A DNA stretch of 64,000 nt from an uncultured Oscillospiraceae bacterium (GTDB taxonomy: Bacteria > Bacillota > Clostridia > Oscillospirales > Acutalibacteraceae). The DNA lies in the NCBI GenBank assembly GCA_900547105.1, contig URFL01000001.1, positions 62,001 through 126,000 on the forward strand. Direction: 5' to 3'. This document shows, one piece after another, positions 9,170 through 18,146 of the stretch. Both the position numbers and the translations under genes were made by a program. Each line of letters starts with the position of its first letter. The first letter of the stretch is position 1. The notes beneath the pieces are model-generated. The model saw only the letters and a list, made by a program, of their open reading frames with translations. It was not told where the DNA came from and did not search any database.

Positions 9170-9790
9170 ATGACGGTATTGCCCATCCCGGTGGGACAAT
9201 TGCAAACCAACTGCTATCTCGTGTATACCCAGCCGGACCAAGCGGTGCTGATCGACCCCGGCGACGAAGCGATGCGTATTCTGGCGGTCGTGCGGGAACA
9301 CGGCGCGACGGTGCGGGCGATTTTGCTCACCCATGCGCATTTCGATCATATGATGGCGGCACAGGAGGTGTCCGCCTCCCTCGCCGCGCCGCTGTATGCT
9401 CCGGCAGGGGACAGCGAGGCGCTGACCGATGGGGTGCGTAACCTGTCGGCGCTGATGGGCGGACGCACCTGTCATGTAAAGGCAGATCACTTGCTGTCGG
9501 AGGGCGACCATGTAGCGGTGGGGGACATAACTTTTCAGGTGCTGCACACGCCGGGACACACCCCCGGCAGCGTCTGCTATGATGTGCCGGAGGCGGGGGT
9601 GTTGTTTTCCGGCGACACCCTGTTTTATCACAGCTACGGCCGCACCGATTTCCCCGGCGGCAGCGAACGCGACATGGCGGCATCGCTGCGGCGGCTGTGG
9701 GCATTGCCCGGCGACCGAAAGGTCTATCCTGGCCATGGAGGCCCCACCACGCTGGCGCAGGAGCGCCGGTGCAACCCTTATGCGAATTAA
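9170..9790 (+). CDS. MBL-fold metallo-hydrolase, glyoxalase II-like (YcbL type)
   Basis: This 206-residue protein carries the metallo-beta-lactamase zinc motif THAHFDHM, then HTPGHTPGS, FSGDTLF and a final PGHGGPTTL histidine. Length matches small GloB-like hydrolases that cleave thioesters such as S-lactoylglutathione or related bacillithiol/CoA esters; the substrate here is not determinable. It begins 1 bp after the dtd stop, so it is translationally coupled. Confidence 0.9.
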   Translation: MTVLPIPVGQLQTNCYLVYTQPDQAVLIDPGDEAMRILAVVREHGATVRAILLTHAHFDHMMAAQEVSASLAAPLYAPAGDSEALTDGVRNLSALMGGRTCHVKADHLLSEGDHVAVGDITFQVLHTPGHTPGSVCYDVPEAGVLFSGDTLFYHSYGRTDFPGGSERDMAASLRRLWALPGDRKVYPGHGGPTTLAQERRCNPYAN

Positions 9791-9813
9791 CCCAACCGGA
9801 GGTTTCATCATCC

Positions 9814-11325
9814 ATGATTTTGACCATGAGTGGACACGATTTCCACTTTGAACTGGAAAATATCAGCCGTATGTTTTTGCAGCAGGAGAAAATACAAACC
9901 ATCAAAGAGGGCGAACCCTGCCCGCCGCCGGACGGCGTGTGGGCGGATACCCGGCTGGAACGCGGCGAGCAGACATCGCAGCTGTTTTGCCGGTTGCGGT
10001 TGGACGATTTTGACCAAAGCGAAACCGCGACCGTGCCGAACGACCACCCCGGGTATCGCGACGAATGTGAGCTGCAAATGGCCACGCTGCTGTACCATTT
10101 ATTTGTAAAGCTATTTGGCTTTACGCAGGAATGGGGTATCCTGACCGGCGTGCGGCCGGTGAAGCTGCTGCGGCGGCTGGTGCGGGACGACGGCGAGACG
10201 GCGGCGCTGCGCTATTTCCGCGAGCGACTGCTGGTGAACGAACAGAAAACCGAGCTGTGCCGCCGCACACTGGCGATCGAGGACGATATTCTGGCGTTGT
10301 CCCGTCCGGAATCGTTCAGCCTGTATGTGTCCATCCCGTTTTGCCCCACCCGCTGCGATTATTGCTCCTTTGTGTCCCAAACGGTGGAAAAAGCCGCCCG
10401 GCTGATGCCGGCATATGTGGAGGCGCTGGTGCAGGAGATCGCTTACACCGGTGAATTGGCGCGGCAGCTGGGTTTGCGGTTGGAAACCGTGTATTTTGGC
10501 GGCGGCACTCCCACCACTTTGACTGCCGAACAGCTGGCGCGACTGCTGGCGGCGGTGGAGCAGTCGTTTGATCTGTCCACCGTGCGGGAATACACGGTGG
10601 AAGCCGGTCGTCCGGATACCGTCACGCCGGAGAAGCTGCAAGCGATCCGCGCGGCGGGGGTATCCCGCATCAGCATCAATCCGCAAACGCTGCAGGACAG
10701 CGTGCTGCAAACGATCGGGCGGCGGCACACGGTGGAGCAATTCTACAACGCGTTTGATATGGCGCGCCGGGCGGGCTGTGACCATATCAACACCGACCTG
10801 ATCGCGGGGCTGCCGGGCGACACCGTCGCGGGCTTTGACGATACGCTGGCGGGTATATTGGCGCTGGCACCGGAAAGCATAACCGTGCATACCCTTTCGA
10901 TGAAGCGCGCTTCCAACCTTGTGATCCAGCATCGGGCGGATTATACCCGGCAGGAGGACGCGGTGCATATGGTGGCGCACACCGCCTCGCAGCTGCCGGC
11001 GGCGGGCTATCGCCCGTATTACCTGTATCGGCAAAGCCGCATGGTCGGCAACCAGGAAAATGTCGGCTGGGCCAAGCCGGGGCACGAGGGACTGTACAAC
11101 GTCTATATCATGGATGAAACGCATACGATCTTAGGCTGTGGCGCGGGCGCGGTGAGCAAGCTGAAACGCCCCGCCAGCGATTATCTGGAACGCATCTTCA
11201 ACTATAAATTTCCCTACGAGTACAACGCCGGGTTGGCGGAAATGCTGAAACGGAAGGAACGGGTGATGACTTTTTATGAAGAGATGGCTGCACAGAAAGA
11301 TTTGGGACATTGCGGAGATCAATGA
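9814..11325 (+). CDS. hemZ: Coproporphyrinogen dehydrogenase HemZ-like radical SAM protein
   Basis: Start placed at ATG 9814, with GGAGG 11 bp upstream, giving 503 residues (MILTMSGHDFHFELENIS). The radical SAM cluster motif is FCPTRCDYCSF (CxxxCxYC) near residue 172, followed by FGGGTPTTL. The N-terminal ~160-residue extension and the C-terminal HemN-like domain are typical of HemZ, the oxygen-independent coproporphyrinogen III oxidase-like protein of Firmicutes. No other haem genes are in the window. An upstream in-frame extension overlaps the MBL gene and is not used. Confidence 0.88.
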   Translation: MILTMSGHDFHFELENISRMFLQQEKIQTIKEGEPCPPPDGVWADTRLERGEQTSQLFCRLRLDDFDQSETATVPNDHPGYRDECELQMATLLYHLFVKLFGFTQEWGILTGVRPVKLLRRLVRDDGETAALRYFRERLLVNEQKTELCRRTLAIEDDILALSRPESFSLYVSIPFCPTRCDYCSFVSQTVEKAARLMPAYVEALVQEIAYTGELARQLGLRLETVYFGGGTPTTLTAEQLARLLAAVEQSFDLSTVREYTVEAGRPDTVTPEKLQAIRAAGVSRISINPQTLQDSVLQTIGRRHTVEQFYNAFDMARRAGCDHINTDLIAGLPGDTVAGFDDTLAGILALAPESITVHTLSMKRASNLVIQHRADYTRQEDAVHMVAHTASQLPAAGYRPYYLYRQSRMVGNQENVGWAKPGHEGLYNVYIMDETHTILGCGAGAVSKLKRPASDYLERIFNYKFPYEYNAGLAEMLKRKERVMTFYEEMAAQKDLGHCGDQ

Positions 11326-12223
11326 CCGCGCTGCCCACGACCTGACCGCCTTTGTGGCGGAGGAAAACGCCCGCTACCAGCAGGAGGTACAGGACACCGC
11401 CCGCTGGCTGGCGCAGGATGTCAACGGCTGCAAGCTGGTGATGCTGGCGGGACCGTCCGCGTCCGGCAAAACCACCACGGCGATGTTTCTGCGGGATGCG
11501 CTGGAAGCGCTGGGCGTGGAAACCCAAGTGGTGTCGCTGGACGATTTTTACCGCGGACGCTATCTGGCACCGCGCTTGCCGGACGGCAGCTACGACTACG
11601 AGGCGCTGGAAGCGCTCAATCTCGACCGTTTGCACAGCTGTATGCGGGAGATCTTGACGACCGGACATACCGAGCTGCCGCTGTTCGATTTTCACATCGG
11701 TGCGCCCGCTGCGCAAACGCGCGAGCTGCGCATCGGCGACCGCGCGGTGGTGATTTTTGAGGGGATCCACGCGCTGAACCCGATTTTTGAGCAGCGCCTG
11801 CCCCAGCAAAGCCTGTATAAGGTGTTTGTCAACACTGTCAGCCCGATCTACAAGGGCGAAACTAAGCTGCTGGCGCGGCGGCAGCTGCGGCTGGTGCGCC
11901 GTACGCTGCGGGATATGCAGTTCCGCAACAGCCCGCTGGAACAAACGCTGGAGATGTGGCAGCAGGTGGTACGCGGCGAAAAAGAGTACATGTTCCCGTA
12001 TGTCGACACGGTGGATACGCTGATCGACACCACCCACGCGTACGAGCCGTGCGTGTTCGCGGGGCAGATCGTGCCGGTGCTGGAAGCGATGGATCCCGCC
12101 CATCCCCAAGCGGAGATGGCGCAAAAGCTGCTGGCGGCGATGCGGCAGGTGCAGCCGGTGGATCCGGCGTGTATGCCCAAAGATTCGCTGCTGCGGGAAT
12201 TTGTCGGCGGCGGGAAATACTAA
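11276..12223 (+). CDS. Nucleoside kinase of the uridine kinase/phosphoribulokinase family
   Basis: This 315-residue P-loop protein has Walker A GPSASGKTT near residue 62, the DDFYRGR substrate motif, a FDFHIGAPAAQT region and EGIHALNP typical of uridine-kinase-like enzymes in Clostridia. It overlaps the end of hemZ by 50 bp. Shorter than the TGS-domain version, it contains only a short N-terminal extension plus the kinase. It probably phosphorylates a ribonucleoside for salvage, consistent with purine salvage genes just downstream, but specificity is inferred. Confidence 0.88.
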   Translation: MKRWLHRKIWDIAEINDRAAHDLTAFVAEENARYQQEVQDTARWLAQDVNGCKLVMLAGPSASGKTTTAMFLRDALEALGVETQVVSLDDFYRGRYLAPRLPDGSYDYEALEALNLDRLHSCMREILTTGHTELPLFDFHIGAPAAQTRELRIGDRAVVIFEGIHALNPIFEQRLPQQSLYKVFVNTVSPIYKGETKLLARRQLRLVRRTLRDMQFRNSPLEQTLEMWQQVVRGEKEYMFPYVDTVDTLIDTTHAYEPCVFAGQIVPVLEAMDPAHPQAEMAQKLLAAMRQVQPVDPACMPKDSLLREFVGGGKY

Positions 12224-12255
12224 GCGTTATTCACCGATAATTTACAACCGCACGG

Positions 12256-12284
12256 TTGAACTGACGCATAAAATATGGTATACT
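12256..12284 (+). promoter_or_regulatory. Promoter for the zinc-ribbon protein gene
   Basis: TTGAAC at 12256-12261 and TATACT at 12279-12284 with a 17-bp spacer, 31 bp before the ATG. Confidence 0.7.
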
Positions 12285-12315
12285 GACAAAAAATGACCGG
12301 AAAGGGTGACAGCAT

Positions 12316-12714
12316 ATGACCACATGGGAAGAAGTATTGTTGAAAGTTCGCGGAGCAGCGGATACGGTTGGCAAAAAGACCACCGAGCTGGCGGAAACGG
12401 TGAAACTCAAAACCAAATCCGCCCAGATTCAAAAAGAAATGGCAGCGACTTTTGAAGGTATGGGACGGCTGCTGTACGACAGCCGCCAAAGCGGTCGCGA
12501 TGTGTCCGATCTGGTGGAATCCAGCGCCAAGCGCATTGACGAGCTGCAAGTCGAGCTGCAGAAGGTGGAAGAAGAGCTGTGCGCTTATAAAAAGGCGACC
12601 CATTGCCCCGCCTGCCGCGCGATCATTGCAGACGATGCGGCGTTTTGCCCGCGCTGCGGCCACAAGATGGCGGCAGACGAGCAGCCGACCGAAGAAACCA
12701 AAACGGAAGAATAA
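12316..12714 (+). CDS. Zinc-ribbon, coiled-coil protein of unknown function
   Basis: This 132-residue protein has a helical, probably coiled-coil N-terminal two thirds (KTTELAETVKLKTKSAQI, then ELQVELQKVEEEL). A C-terminal double CxxC zinc ribbon follows (CPACRAII...FCPRCGHK). No signal peptide or membrane segment is seen. The architecture is common in Clostridia and unassigned. It has its own promoter and is followed by a weak inverted repeat. Confidence 0.8.
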   Translation: MTTWEEVLLKVRGAADTVGKKTTELAETVKLKTKSAQIQKEMAATFEGMGRLLYDSRQSGRDVSDLVESSAKRIDELQVELQKVEEELCAYKKATHCPACRAIIADDAAFCPRCGHKMAADEQPTEETKTEE

Positions 12715-12720
12715 GCTGAC

Positions 12721-12771
12721 GAACGATTTTTGCCTTTTTGCCGTTTGCGGACAGGAGGGCAAAAATCGTTC
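12721..12771 (+). terminator. Possible weak terminator or structured spacer
   Basis: A 14-bp perfect inverted repeat (GAACGATTTTTGCC / GGCAAAAATCGTTC) has a 23-nt loop and is followed by CGTTTTG, not a clean T-run. It may terminate or attenuate transcription between the zinc-ribbon gene and punA. Confidence 0.4.
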
Positions 12772-12821
12772 CGTTTTGCAGCGAGCCTTTGTGACCCGCC
12801 CGGCGGGGAAGGAGAACGAAG

Positions 12822-13652
12822 ATGGCATTCACACGCACACAATATGAGCAATCCGCCCGCTTTTTGCGGGAGCGCATCGGCTGCCAGCCGGTGCTGGGGC
12901 TGGTGCTCGGCTCGGGGTTGGGCGCGCTGGCGGACGATTTGACCGACGCGGTGCGTATCCCGTATGAGGAGATTCCCGGGTTCCCGCGCTCTACGGTCGC
13001 GTCCCACGCCGGACAGCTGGCGGTGGGCAAGCTGTCCGGCAAGCCGGTTGCGATGCTGTGCGGGCGATTCCATTTTTACGAAGGCTACGATATGGCGACC
13101 GCCGCTTATTATGTGCGGGTGCTGAAGCTGCTGGGGGTGCGGGGACTGCTGCTCACCAATGCGGCGGGCGGCGTGAATCTGACTTATCGCCCCGGCGACT
13201 TTATGCTGATCGCCGATCATATCAAGCTGTGCGCCGAAAGTCCGGTGCGCGGGGTGCACGATCCGGTGTGGGGCGAACGTTTTTTCGATATGTCGCGGGT
13301 GTATGATCCTGCGCTGCGTCGCATGGCGCAGGAAGCAGCGGAGCAAATGGCGCTTCCGTTGCATGAAGGTGTGTATTTTTATATGGCGGGCCCGCAGTTT
13401 GAAACCCCGGCCGAAATTCGCGCCATCCGCACGCTGGGCGGCGACGCGGTGGGGATGTCCACCGTGCCGGAGGTAATTGTCGCCGCGCAATGCGGACTGC
13501 CGGTACTGGGGCTTTCCTGCATCACCAACATGGCTGCCGGTATGGTGGCGGATCGTGTGGTCAGCGACGAGGAAGTGACCGAAACGGCGGGGGCGGTGTC
13601 GGCTCGTTTTCGCGAGCTGTGCCGCCGCGTGGTCGACAAATGGGAGGTATAA
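12822..13652 (+). CDS. punA: Purine-nucleoside phosphorylase
   Basis: This 276-residue protein is a trimeric-type PNP. Phosphate-binding GSGLG and GRFHFYEGY, base- and ribose-binding NAAGG and MAGPQFETPAE, and the GMSTVPEVIVA and SCITNMAAG motifs are all present. It splits purine nucleosides with phosphate for salvage. GGAAGGAG precedes the ATG. The deaminase gene starts 3 bp after its stop, so the two act in one purine/sulfur salvage unit. Confidence 0.94.
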   Translation: MAFTRTQYEQSARFLRERIGCQPVLGLVLGSGLGALADDLTDAVRIPYEEIPGFPRSTVASHAGQLAVGKLSGKPVAMLCGRFHFYEGYDMATAAYYVRVLKLLGVRGLLLTNAAGGVNLTYRPGDFMLIADHIKLCAESPVRGVHDPVWGERFFDMSRVYDPALRRMAQEAAEQMALPLHEGVYFYMAGPQFETPAEIRAIRTLGGDAVGMSTVPEVIVAAQCGLPVLGLSCITNMAAGMVADRVVSDEEVTETAGAVSARFRELCRRVVDKWEV

Positions 13653-13655
13653 TGC

Positions 13656-14957
13656 ATGAACACCATGCTGTTTGATGATATCACGGTATTGCGTGCGGAC
13701 GGCACCGTGCTGCCGCACCAATTTGTGTCGGTGCGCGACGGTCGGTTTGACTATATCGGCACAAATCGCCCGGCGGGCGCGTTTGACCGCGTGATCCCCG
13801 GCAGCCGCTTTGTGCTGATGCCGGGACTGGTCAACGCCCACACCCATGTACCAATGACGCTGATGCGTGGCTATGGCGACGATATGCCGCTGCAAAGTTG
13901 GCTGTTTGATCGCATTTTCCCGTTCGAGGATCAGCTGAGCGGCGACGCGGTGTACTGGGGCAGTCTGCTGGGCATTGCTGAAATGCTGGCGACCGGCACT
14001 ACCTCCTTCAGCGATATGTATTACTTCTGTGACCGCATCGCCGATGCCGTGGAAGAAAGCGGTATCAAAGCGAACATCGGTCGCGGTATCAGCTGCTTTG
14101 ACGAAAACCAGCGCTTTGCCGACCTGCCCGCTTATCGCGAGCTGGTGGAGCTGCTGGAACAGCGGCAGGGTGCGGCGGACGGCCGCATCCGCATTGATGT
14201 GGCACCGCACTCCGAATACACCACCCGCCCGGATATTTTGGAGGATGCCACCGCGCTGGCGGCGCGGTATGGTGCGCGGATGCAGGTGCATGTATCCGAG
14301 ACCAAAAGCGAGCATAAGGAGTGCGTGGGACGCCACGGCAAAACGCCGGTGCGGGTGCTGCTGGATGCGGGGGTGCTGGATCAACCGGTCACCATCGCCC
14401 ATGGCGTGTGGCTGACCGATGAGGATATGGATATTCTGGCGGCGCAGGGCGCCACCGTGGCGCACTGCGCGAAAAGCAATTTGAAGCTGGCGAGCGGCAT
14501 TGCCCAAGTGACCAAATGGCAGAAAAAGGGATTGTCGGTCGCCATCGGCACCGACTCGGCCGCCTCCAACAACCGGTTGGATATGCTGGAGGAAATGCGC
14601 ACCGCCAGCCTGCTGGCGAAGGGTGTGTCGCTGGATCCCTGTGCGTTGCCGGCGGATCAGGTGTTGTATATGGCGACCCGCGCCGGCGCTTTGTCGCAAG
14701 GACGTGCCGACACGGGCGATATTGTGCCCGGCTACTGCGCCGATGCGGTGCTGCTGGATGGGGAAAACTGGTCGATGAGCCCGCGCCACAGCGCCCTGTC
14801 CAATGCGGTGTTTGCCGCCGCCGGACAGGCGGTGTATATGACCATGGTGGATGGTCGCGTCGTGTATGAAAACGGCGAATTTCCAACGCTGGATATGCCG
14901 CGTATTCGGGCCGAGTCCGACCGCTGCATCCGCGAGATTTTGCAAAAACTAGATTGA
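13656..14957 (+). CDS. mtaD: 5'-methylthioadenosine/S-adenosylhomocysteine deaminase (amidohydrolase)
   Basis: This 433-residue amidohydrolase has metal ligands in NAHTHVPMTLMRG, a zinc His in VHVSETKSEH and HGVWL, and the catalytic Asp in GTDSAASNN. This pattern is that of MTA/SAH and related adenosine deaminases (MtaD/DadD, TrzN-like). It deaminates adenosyl by-products of methylation to inosyl forms, which the upstream PNP could then cleave; that link is inferred from adjacency. Confidence 0.9.
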   Translation: MNTMLFDDITVLRADGTVLPHQFVSVRDGRFDYIGTNRPAGAFDRVIPGSRFVLMPGLVNAHTHVPMTLMRGYGDDMPLQSWLFDRIFPFEDQLSGDAVYWGSLLGIAEMLATGTTSFSDMYYFCDRIADAVEESGIKANIGRGISCFDENQRFADLPAYRELVELLEQRQGAADGRIRIDVAPHSEYTTRPDILEDATALAARYGARMQVHVSETKSEHKECVGRHGKTPVRVLLDAGVLDQPVTIAHGVWLTDEDMDILAAQGATVAHCAKSNLKLASGIAQVTKWQKKGLSVAIGTDSAASNNRLDMLEEMRTASLLAKGVSLDPCALPADQVLYMATRAGALSQGRADTGDIVPGYCADAVLLDGENWSMSPRHSALSNAVFAAAGQAVYMTMVDGRVVYENGEFPTLDMPRIRAESDRCIREILQKLD

Positions 14958-14980
14958 TATTGGGAGAGGACTGACGCTTT

Positions 14981-16744
14981 TTGGCCCGAACTCGTGTACA
15001 AGCCCAGAACAAAAGCCAAAGCTTTTTGCAGGGCGCGTTGATATTGTCCGTCGCCGCCGTGATCTCCAAGGTGGTGGGGGCGCTGTTCAAAATCCCGCTG
15101 CAAAAAATGGCGGGCATGGTGGCGTGGGGCTATTTCGAGATCGCCTACCAATTTTATCTGCCGATCTATACCATCGCCATCGCGGGCTTGCCGCTGGCGG
15201 TGTCCCGTATGGTGTCGGAAAGCATCGCGCTGGAGCAATATCGTGATGTCCGCACCGTGTATCGGCTGGCGATCAAGATTTTTCTCACCTGCGGTCTGGT
15301 CGGCACGCTGATCATGTGGATCGGCGCGGATGCCTACGCCAACTTTGTGGGCATTCCCGAAAGCCGCCAGTGCATTGTGGTGATGGCACCGACGGTGTTG
15401 TTCTGCTGCCTCGTGTCCGCTCATCGCGGACTGTACGAAGGCACCCGCAACATGATCCCCACCGCGGTATCCCAGATCATCGAATCGCTGGGCAAGCTGG
15501 TGCTGGGCATCGGATTTGGTTATGCCGCCATGTGGTGGGGACAGCACCAGTTCGCGCAAGGCGGCACCGTGTTCGGACAAACCGTGTCCACCGCACAGGA
15601 AGCAACCGCCATTTCCCAAGGCTATGTCGCGGCGGGCGCCATGCTGGGCGTGACCATCGGCTCGGCGCTTGCGTGGCTGTATACCATGTGGTATCACCAC
15701 CGCGTGGGGGAGGGGATCACCCGCGAGCAGCGGCTGAATTCGCCGCCTTCCCGTTCCAACAAAGCGGTGTTCCGCGCCATTATGGCGATCGCCATTCCCA
15801 TTACGCTGGGGTCGCTCGCAACCCAGCTGACCAGCATTTTGGATATGCTGTCGCTGCAGCGGTGTCTGAAACTGGTGATGGACGGCGACGGCGCACAAAC
15901 CGTGCGTGAGATGTACCAGTCGCAGCTGGCGGCCGCCGGTGTGACCGGCAGTGACAAGATTTTGTCCTGGCTGACCGGCAACCGCGGCACCGCGCTCACT
16001 TATGTGAATATCGTGCCCAACATCACCCTGACGCTGGGCATCAGCGCGCTGCCGGTGGTGACCTCCGCGTGGACGCTGAAAGACCACAAGCAGCTGAAAA
16101 GCACGGTGGAATCGGCGCTGCGCATCACGATGTTGATCGCGCTGCCCTGCGGCATTTTGCTGTCGGTGCTGGCGGAACCGCTGATGTATCTGATCTACGG
16201 ACAAGCTGATATATCCGAAATCGTGGGTATGCTGCTGCATACGCTGGGAATCGCCACCATCTTTATGTGTCTGGTCGCTCCCATCAACTCGATTTTGCAG
16301 GCGGTGGGGCGCGCGGATATTCCGGTCAAGATCATTATCGTGGGCGGCGTTGTCAAGCTGATCCTCAACATTGTGCTGATTATGCAGCCCGCCATCAACA
16401 TCAACGGCTCGTCTTACAGCACGCTGATCTGCTATATCGTGATGGTGGTGCTCAGTCTGCGCGCCGTGCGCCGGGTCATTGGCATCCATCTGCAATGGTC
16501 GTCGGTGGTCATCAAACCGCTGCTTGCCTCGCTGTTGTGCGGCGCGGCCGGTTGGGGAACGAATTGGATCTTTGAAATGCTGCTTCCGCGGCGGATCGCA
16601 TCGATCCCGGCTTGCGTGGTAGCGGGCGTGGTGTATCTGATTGCGCTCATTATGTTGAAAGCCTTCACACGCGAGGATATTCTTATGCTGCCAAAAGGCA
16701 AAAAAATCGCGGAAGTACTTGAAAAACACGGGAAAATAGGGTAA
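14981..16744 (+). CDS. MOP-superfamily flippase, SpoVB/MurJ-like polysaccharide biosynthesis protein
   Basis: A TTG start is used, 10 bp after GGGAGAGGA. The 587-residue product begins with a basic segment and then FLQGALILSVAAVISKVVGALFKIPL, the N-terminal motif of SpoVB/YkvU-type lipid-linked oligosaccharide flippases, and has about 14 hydrophobic segments. It would flip a lipid-linked glycan across the membrane, possibly in spore cortex or cell wall synthesis. It lies between purine salvage genes and mazG; the substrate is unknown. Confidence 0.88.
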   Translation: MARTRVQAQNKSQSFLQGALILSVAAVISKVVGALFKIPLQKMAGMVAWGYFEIAYQFYLPIYTIAIAGLPLAVSRMVSESIALEQYRDVRTVYRLAIKIFLTCGLVGTLIMWIGADAYANFVGIPESRQCIVVMAPTVLFCCLVSAHRGLYEGTRNMIPTAVSQIIESLGKLVLGIGFGYAAMWWGQHQFAQGGTVFGQTVSTAQEATAISQGYVAAGAMLGVTIGSALAWLYTMWYHHRVGEGITREQRLNSPPSRSNKAVFRAIMAIAIPITLGSLATQLTSILDMLSLQRCLKLVMDGDGAQTVREMYQSQLAAAGVTGSDKILSWLTGNRGTALTYVNIVPNITLTLGISALPVVTSAWTLKDHKQLKSTVESALRITMLIALPCGILLSVLAEPLMYLIYGQADISEIVGMLLHTLGIATIFMCLVAPINSILQAVGRADIPVKIIIVGGVVKLILNIVLIMQPAININGSSYSTLICYIVMVVLSLRAVRRVIGIHLQWSSVVIKPLLASLLCGAAGWGTNWIFEMLLPRRIASIPACVVAGVVYLIALIMLKAFTREDILMLPKGKKIAEVLEKHGKIG

Positions 16745-16786
16745 TATAAAGAAAACTGCTTTGCAAAAGAGAGGTTGGCGTCCTTT

Positions 16787-17614
16787 ATGCCGGTTTCGTT
16801 TCCGATAAAATCCAGCTACACGATTGAGGATCTGGAACGCATTGTGACCATCCTGCGCTCGCCGGACGGCTGTCCGTGGGATCGGGAGCAAACGCACCAG
16901 AGTCTGCAATCCGGCCTGTTGGAGGAAACGCATGAGGCGCTGGATGCCATCCGCCGGGAAGATGTGCCCGGTATGCGCGAAGAGTTGGGCGATGTGCTGC
17001 TGCAGGTGGTGTTCCACAGCGATATCGAGCGTGAACGCGGGTCGTTCAATTTCGACGATGTGGTGACCGATATTTGCCGCAAGCTGATCGTCCGCCATCC
17101 CCATGTGTTCGGCGATGTCCAGGCGAACACCACCGATCAGGTGCTGCTGAATTGGGATGCGATCAAACGCAAAACCAAAGGCGATGCCTCGGGTGATGCG
17201 TCCCGTGCCAGCCTGCTGCGCAATCTGCCCGCCACTTTGCCGGCGCTGATGCGTGCCGCCAAGGTGCAGACCCGTGCCAAACGCGCCGGGTTCGATTGGC
17301 CGGAGGTGTCGGGGGCGTTTCAGGCGCTGACCGATGAAACGCGGGAGCTGCAGGAAGCGATGCAGCAAAATGATCCCGCTGCGATTCAGGAAGAGCTGGG
17401 CGATCTGCTGTTTTCGGCGGTCAATGTGTCCCGCTTTGTGGATGTGGACGCGGAACAGGCTCTCACCGCTTCGACCGATAAGTTTATTCGCCGGTTTGAG
17501 CAGATGGAGCAGCTGGCGATTGCGCGCGGATTGGATATGGACAACGCGACGCTGGAAGAGTGGGATGCGCTGTGGAACGCGGTTAAACAGACCGAGCGTT
17601 CGGCGGCGGAATAA
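16787..17614 (+). CDS. mazG: Nucleoside triphosphate pyrophosphohydrolase
   Basis: Start chosen at ATG 16787, 12 bp after AGAGAGG; the TTG 12 bp earlier touches the ribosome site. The 275-residue product has two MazG domains, each with an EExxE-type metal site: EELGDVLLQVVFHSDIE near residue 70 and EELGDLLFSAVNVSRF near residue 205. It hydrolyses non-canonical or excess NTPs to NMP and PPi. Next to the flippase and HU it matches a common mazG-hup arrangement in Firmicutes. Confidence 0.93.
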   Translation: MPVSFPIKSSYTIEDLERIVTILRSPDGCPWDREQTHQSLQSGLLEETHEALDAIRREDVPGMREELGDVLLQVVFHSDIERERGSFNFDDVVTDICRKLIVRHPHVFGDVQANTTDQVLLNWDAIKRKTKGDASGDASRASLLRNLPATLPALMRAAKVQTRAKRAGFDWPEVSGAFQALTDETRELQEAMQQNDPAAIQEELGDLLFSAVNVSRFVDVDAEQALTASTDKFIRRFEQMEQLAIARGLDMDNATLEEWDALWNAVKQTERSAAE

Positions 17615-17675
17615 TGTGGTTTCCTAAAGCGGTTTTATCCGCTGGAAGATAAATTTTCAGGAGGTTTTTGTTGTT

Positions 17676-17951
17676 ATGAACAAGGTAGAACTCGTTGCCG
17701 CTGTGGCAGAAAAAGCTGAACTGTCTAAAAAGGACGCGGAAAAAGCCGTTTCCGCTGTGCTGGATACCGTCGTTGAGACGCTGGCTTCCGGCGACAAAGT
17801 GTCGGTCGTGGGCTTCGGCTCTTTCGAGATCCGTGAGCGCGGTGAGAGAACCGGCCGTAACCCCCGCACCAAAGAGACCATCGTGATCCCGGCTTCCAAA
17901 CAGCCTGTTTTCAAAGCCGGCAAAGCGTTCAAAGACGCGGTGGCGAAATAA
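17676..17951 (+). CDS. hup: DNA-binding protein HU
   Basis: This 91-residue protein, MNKVELVAAVAEKAELSKKD, has the standard HU fold with GFGSFEIRERGERTGRNP and the DNA-grip arm TGRNPRTKETIVIPAS. It is a histone-like nucleoid protein that bends DNA. AGGAGGTTTTTG precedes the ATG, an unusually strong Shine-Dalgarno that suits a very abundant protein. It is followed directly by a strong terminator. Confidence 0.97.
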   Translation: MNKVELVAAVAEKAELSKKDAEKAVSAVLDTVVETLASGDKVSVVGFGSFEIRERGERTGRNPRTKETIVIPASKQPVFKAGKAFKDAVAK

Positions 17952-17970
17952 TCCATTTTTGCAACGGTAT

Positions 17971-18009
17971 AAAAAGGACGGGAACAGTTTTCTGTTCCCG
18001 TCCTTTTTG
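17971..18009 (+). terminator. Strong Rho-independent terminator after hup
   Basis: AAAGGACGGGAACAG / CTGTTCCCGTCCTTT with a four-base loop and a T5 tail. Confidence 0.92.
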
Positions 18010-18022
18010 CGTGCCCCCCCGG

Positions 18023-18051
18023 TTGACAAACACCCCGCGGTATGGTATAAG
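18023..18051 (+). promoter_or_regulatory. Promoter of the MFS transporter gene
   Basis: TTGACA at 18023-18028 and TATAAG at 18046-18051 with a 17-bp spacer, leaving a leader of about 90 nt before the ATG. Confidence 0.8.
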
Positions 18052-18061
18052 AGGGGGACAA

Positions 18062-18126
18062 GCCAAAAAGCGACACCTAGCGCCGCCTTTTGGCATAGGC
18101 TGGAATAACCGCCCGCGGCGGATTCC
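18062..18126 (+). promoter_or_regulatory. Structured 5' leader (two hairpins) of the MFS transporter
   Basis: The untranslated leader holds two stable hairpins: 18062-18094 (GCCAAAA...TTTTGGC with an inner GCG/CGC helix) and 18102-18126 (GGAAT, AA bulge, CCGCC / GGCGG, ATTCC). The AGGAGTG ribosome site follows about 6 nt later. No T-run follows, so any control would be translational. It matches no riboswitch class I can name. Confidence 0.45.
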
Positions 18127-18146
18127 CAACACAGGAGTGTGATCGC

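Noticed and set aside
12585..17368. Long minus-strand frames (786 and 878 codons) across punA, mtaD, flippase and mazG
   Set aside because: They are antisense shadows produced by GC-rich codon bias; translations are His/Arg/Gln-rich and span several real, well-recognised genes.
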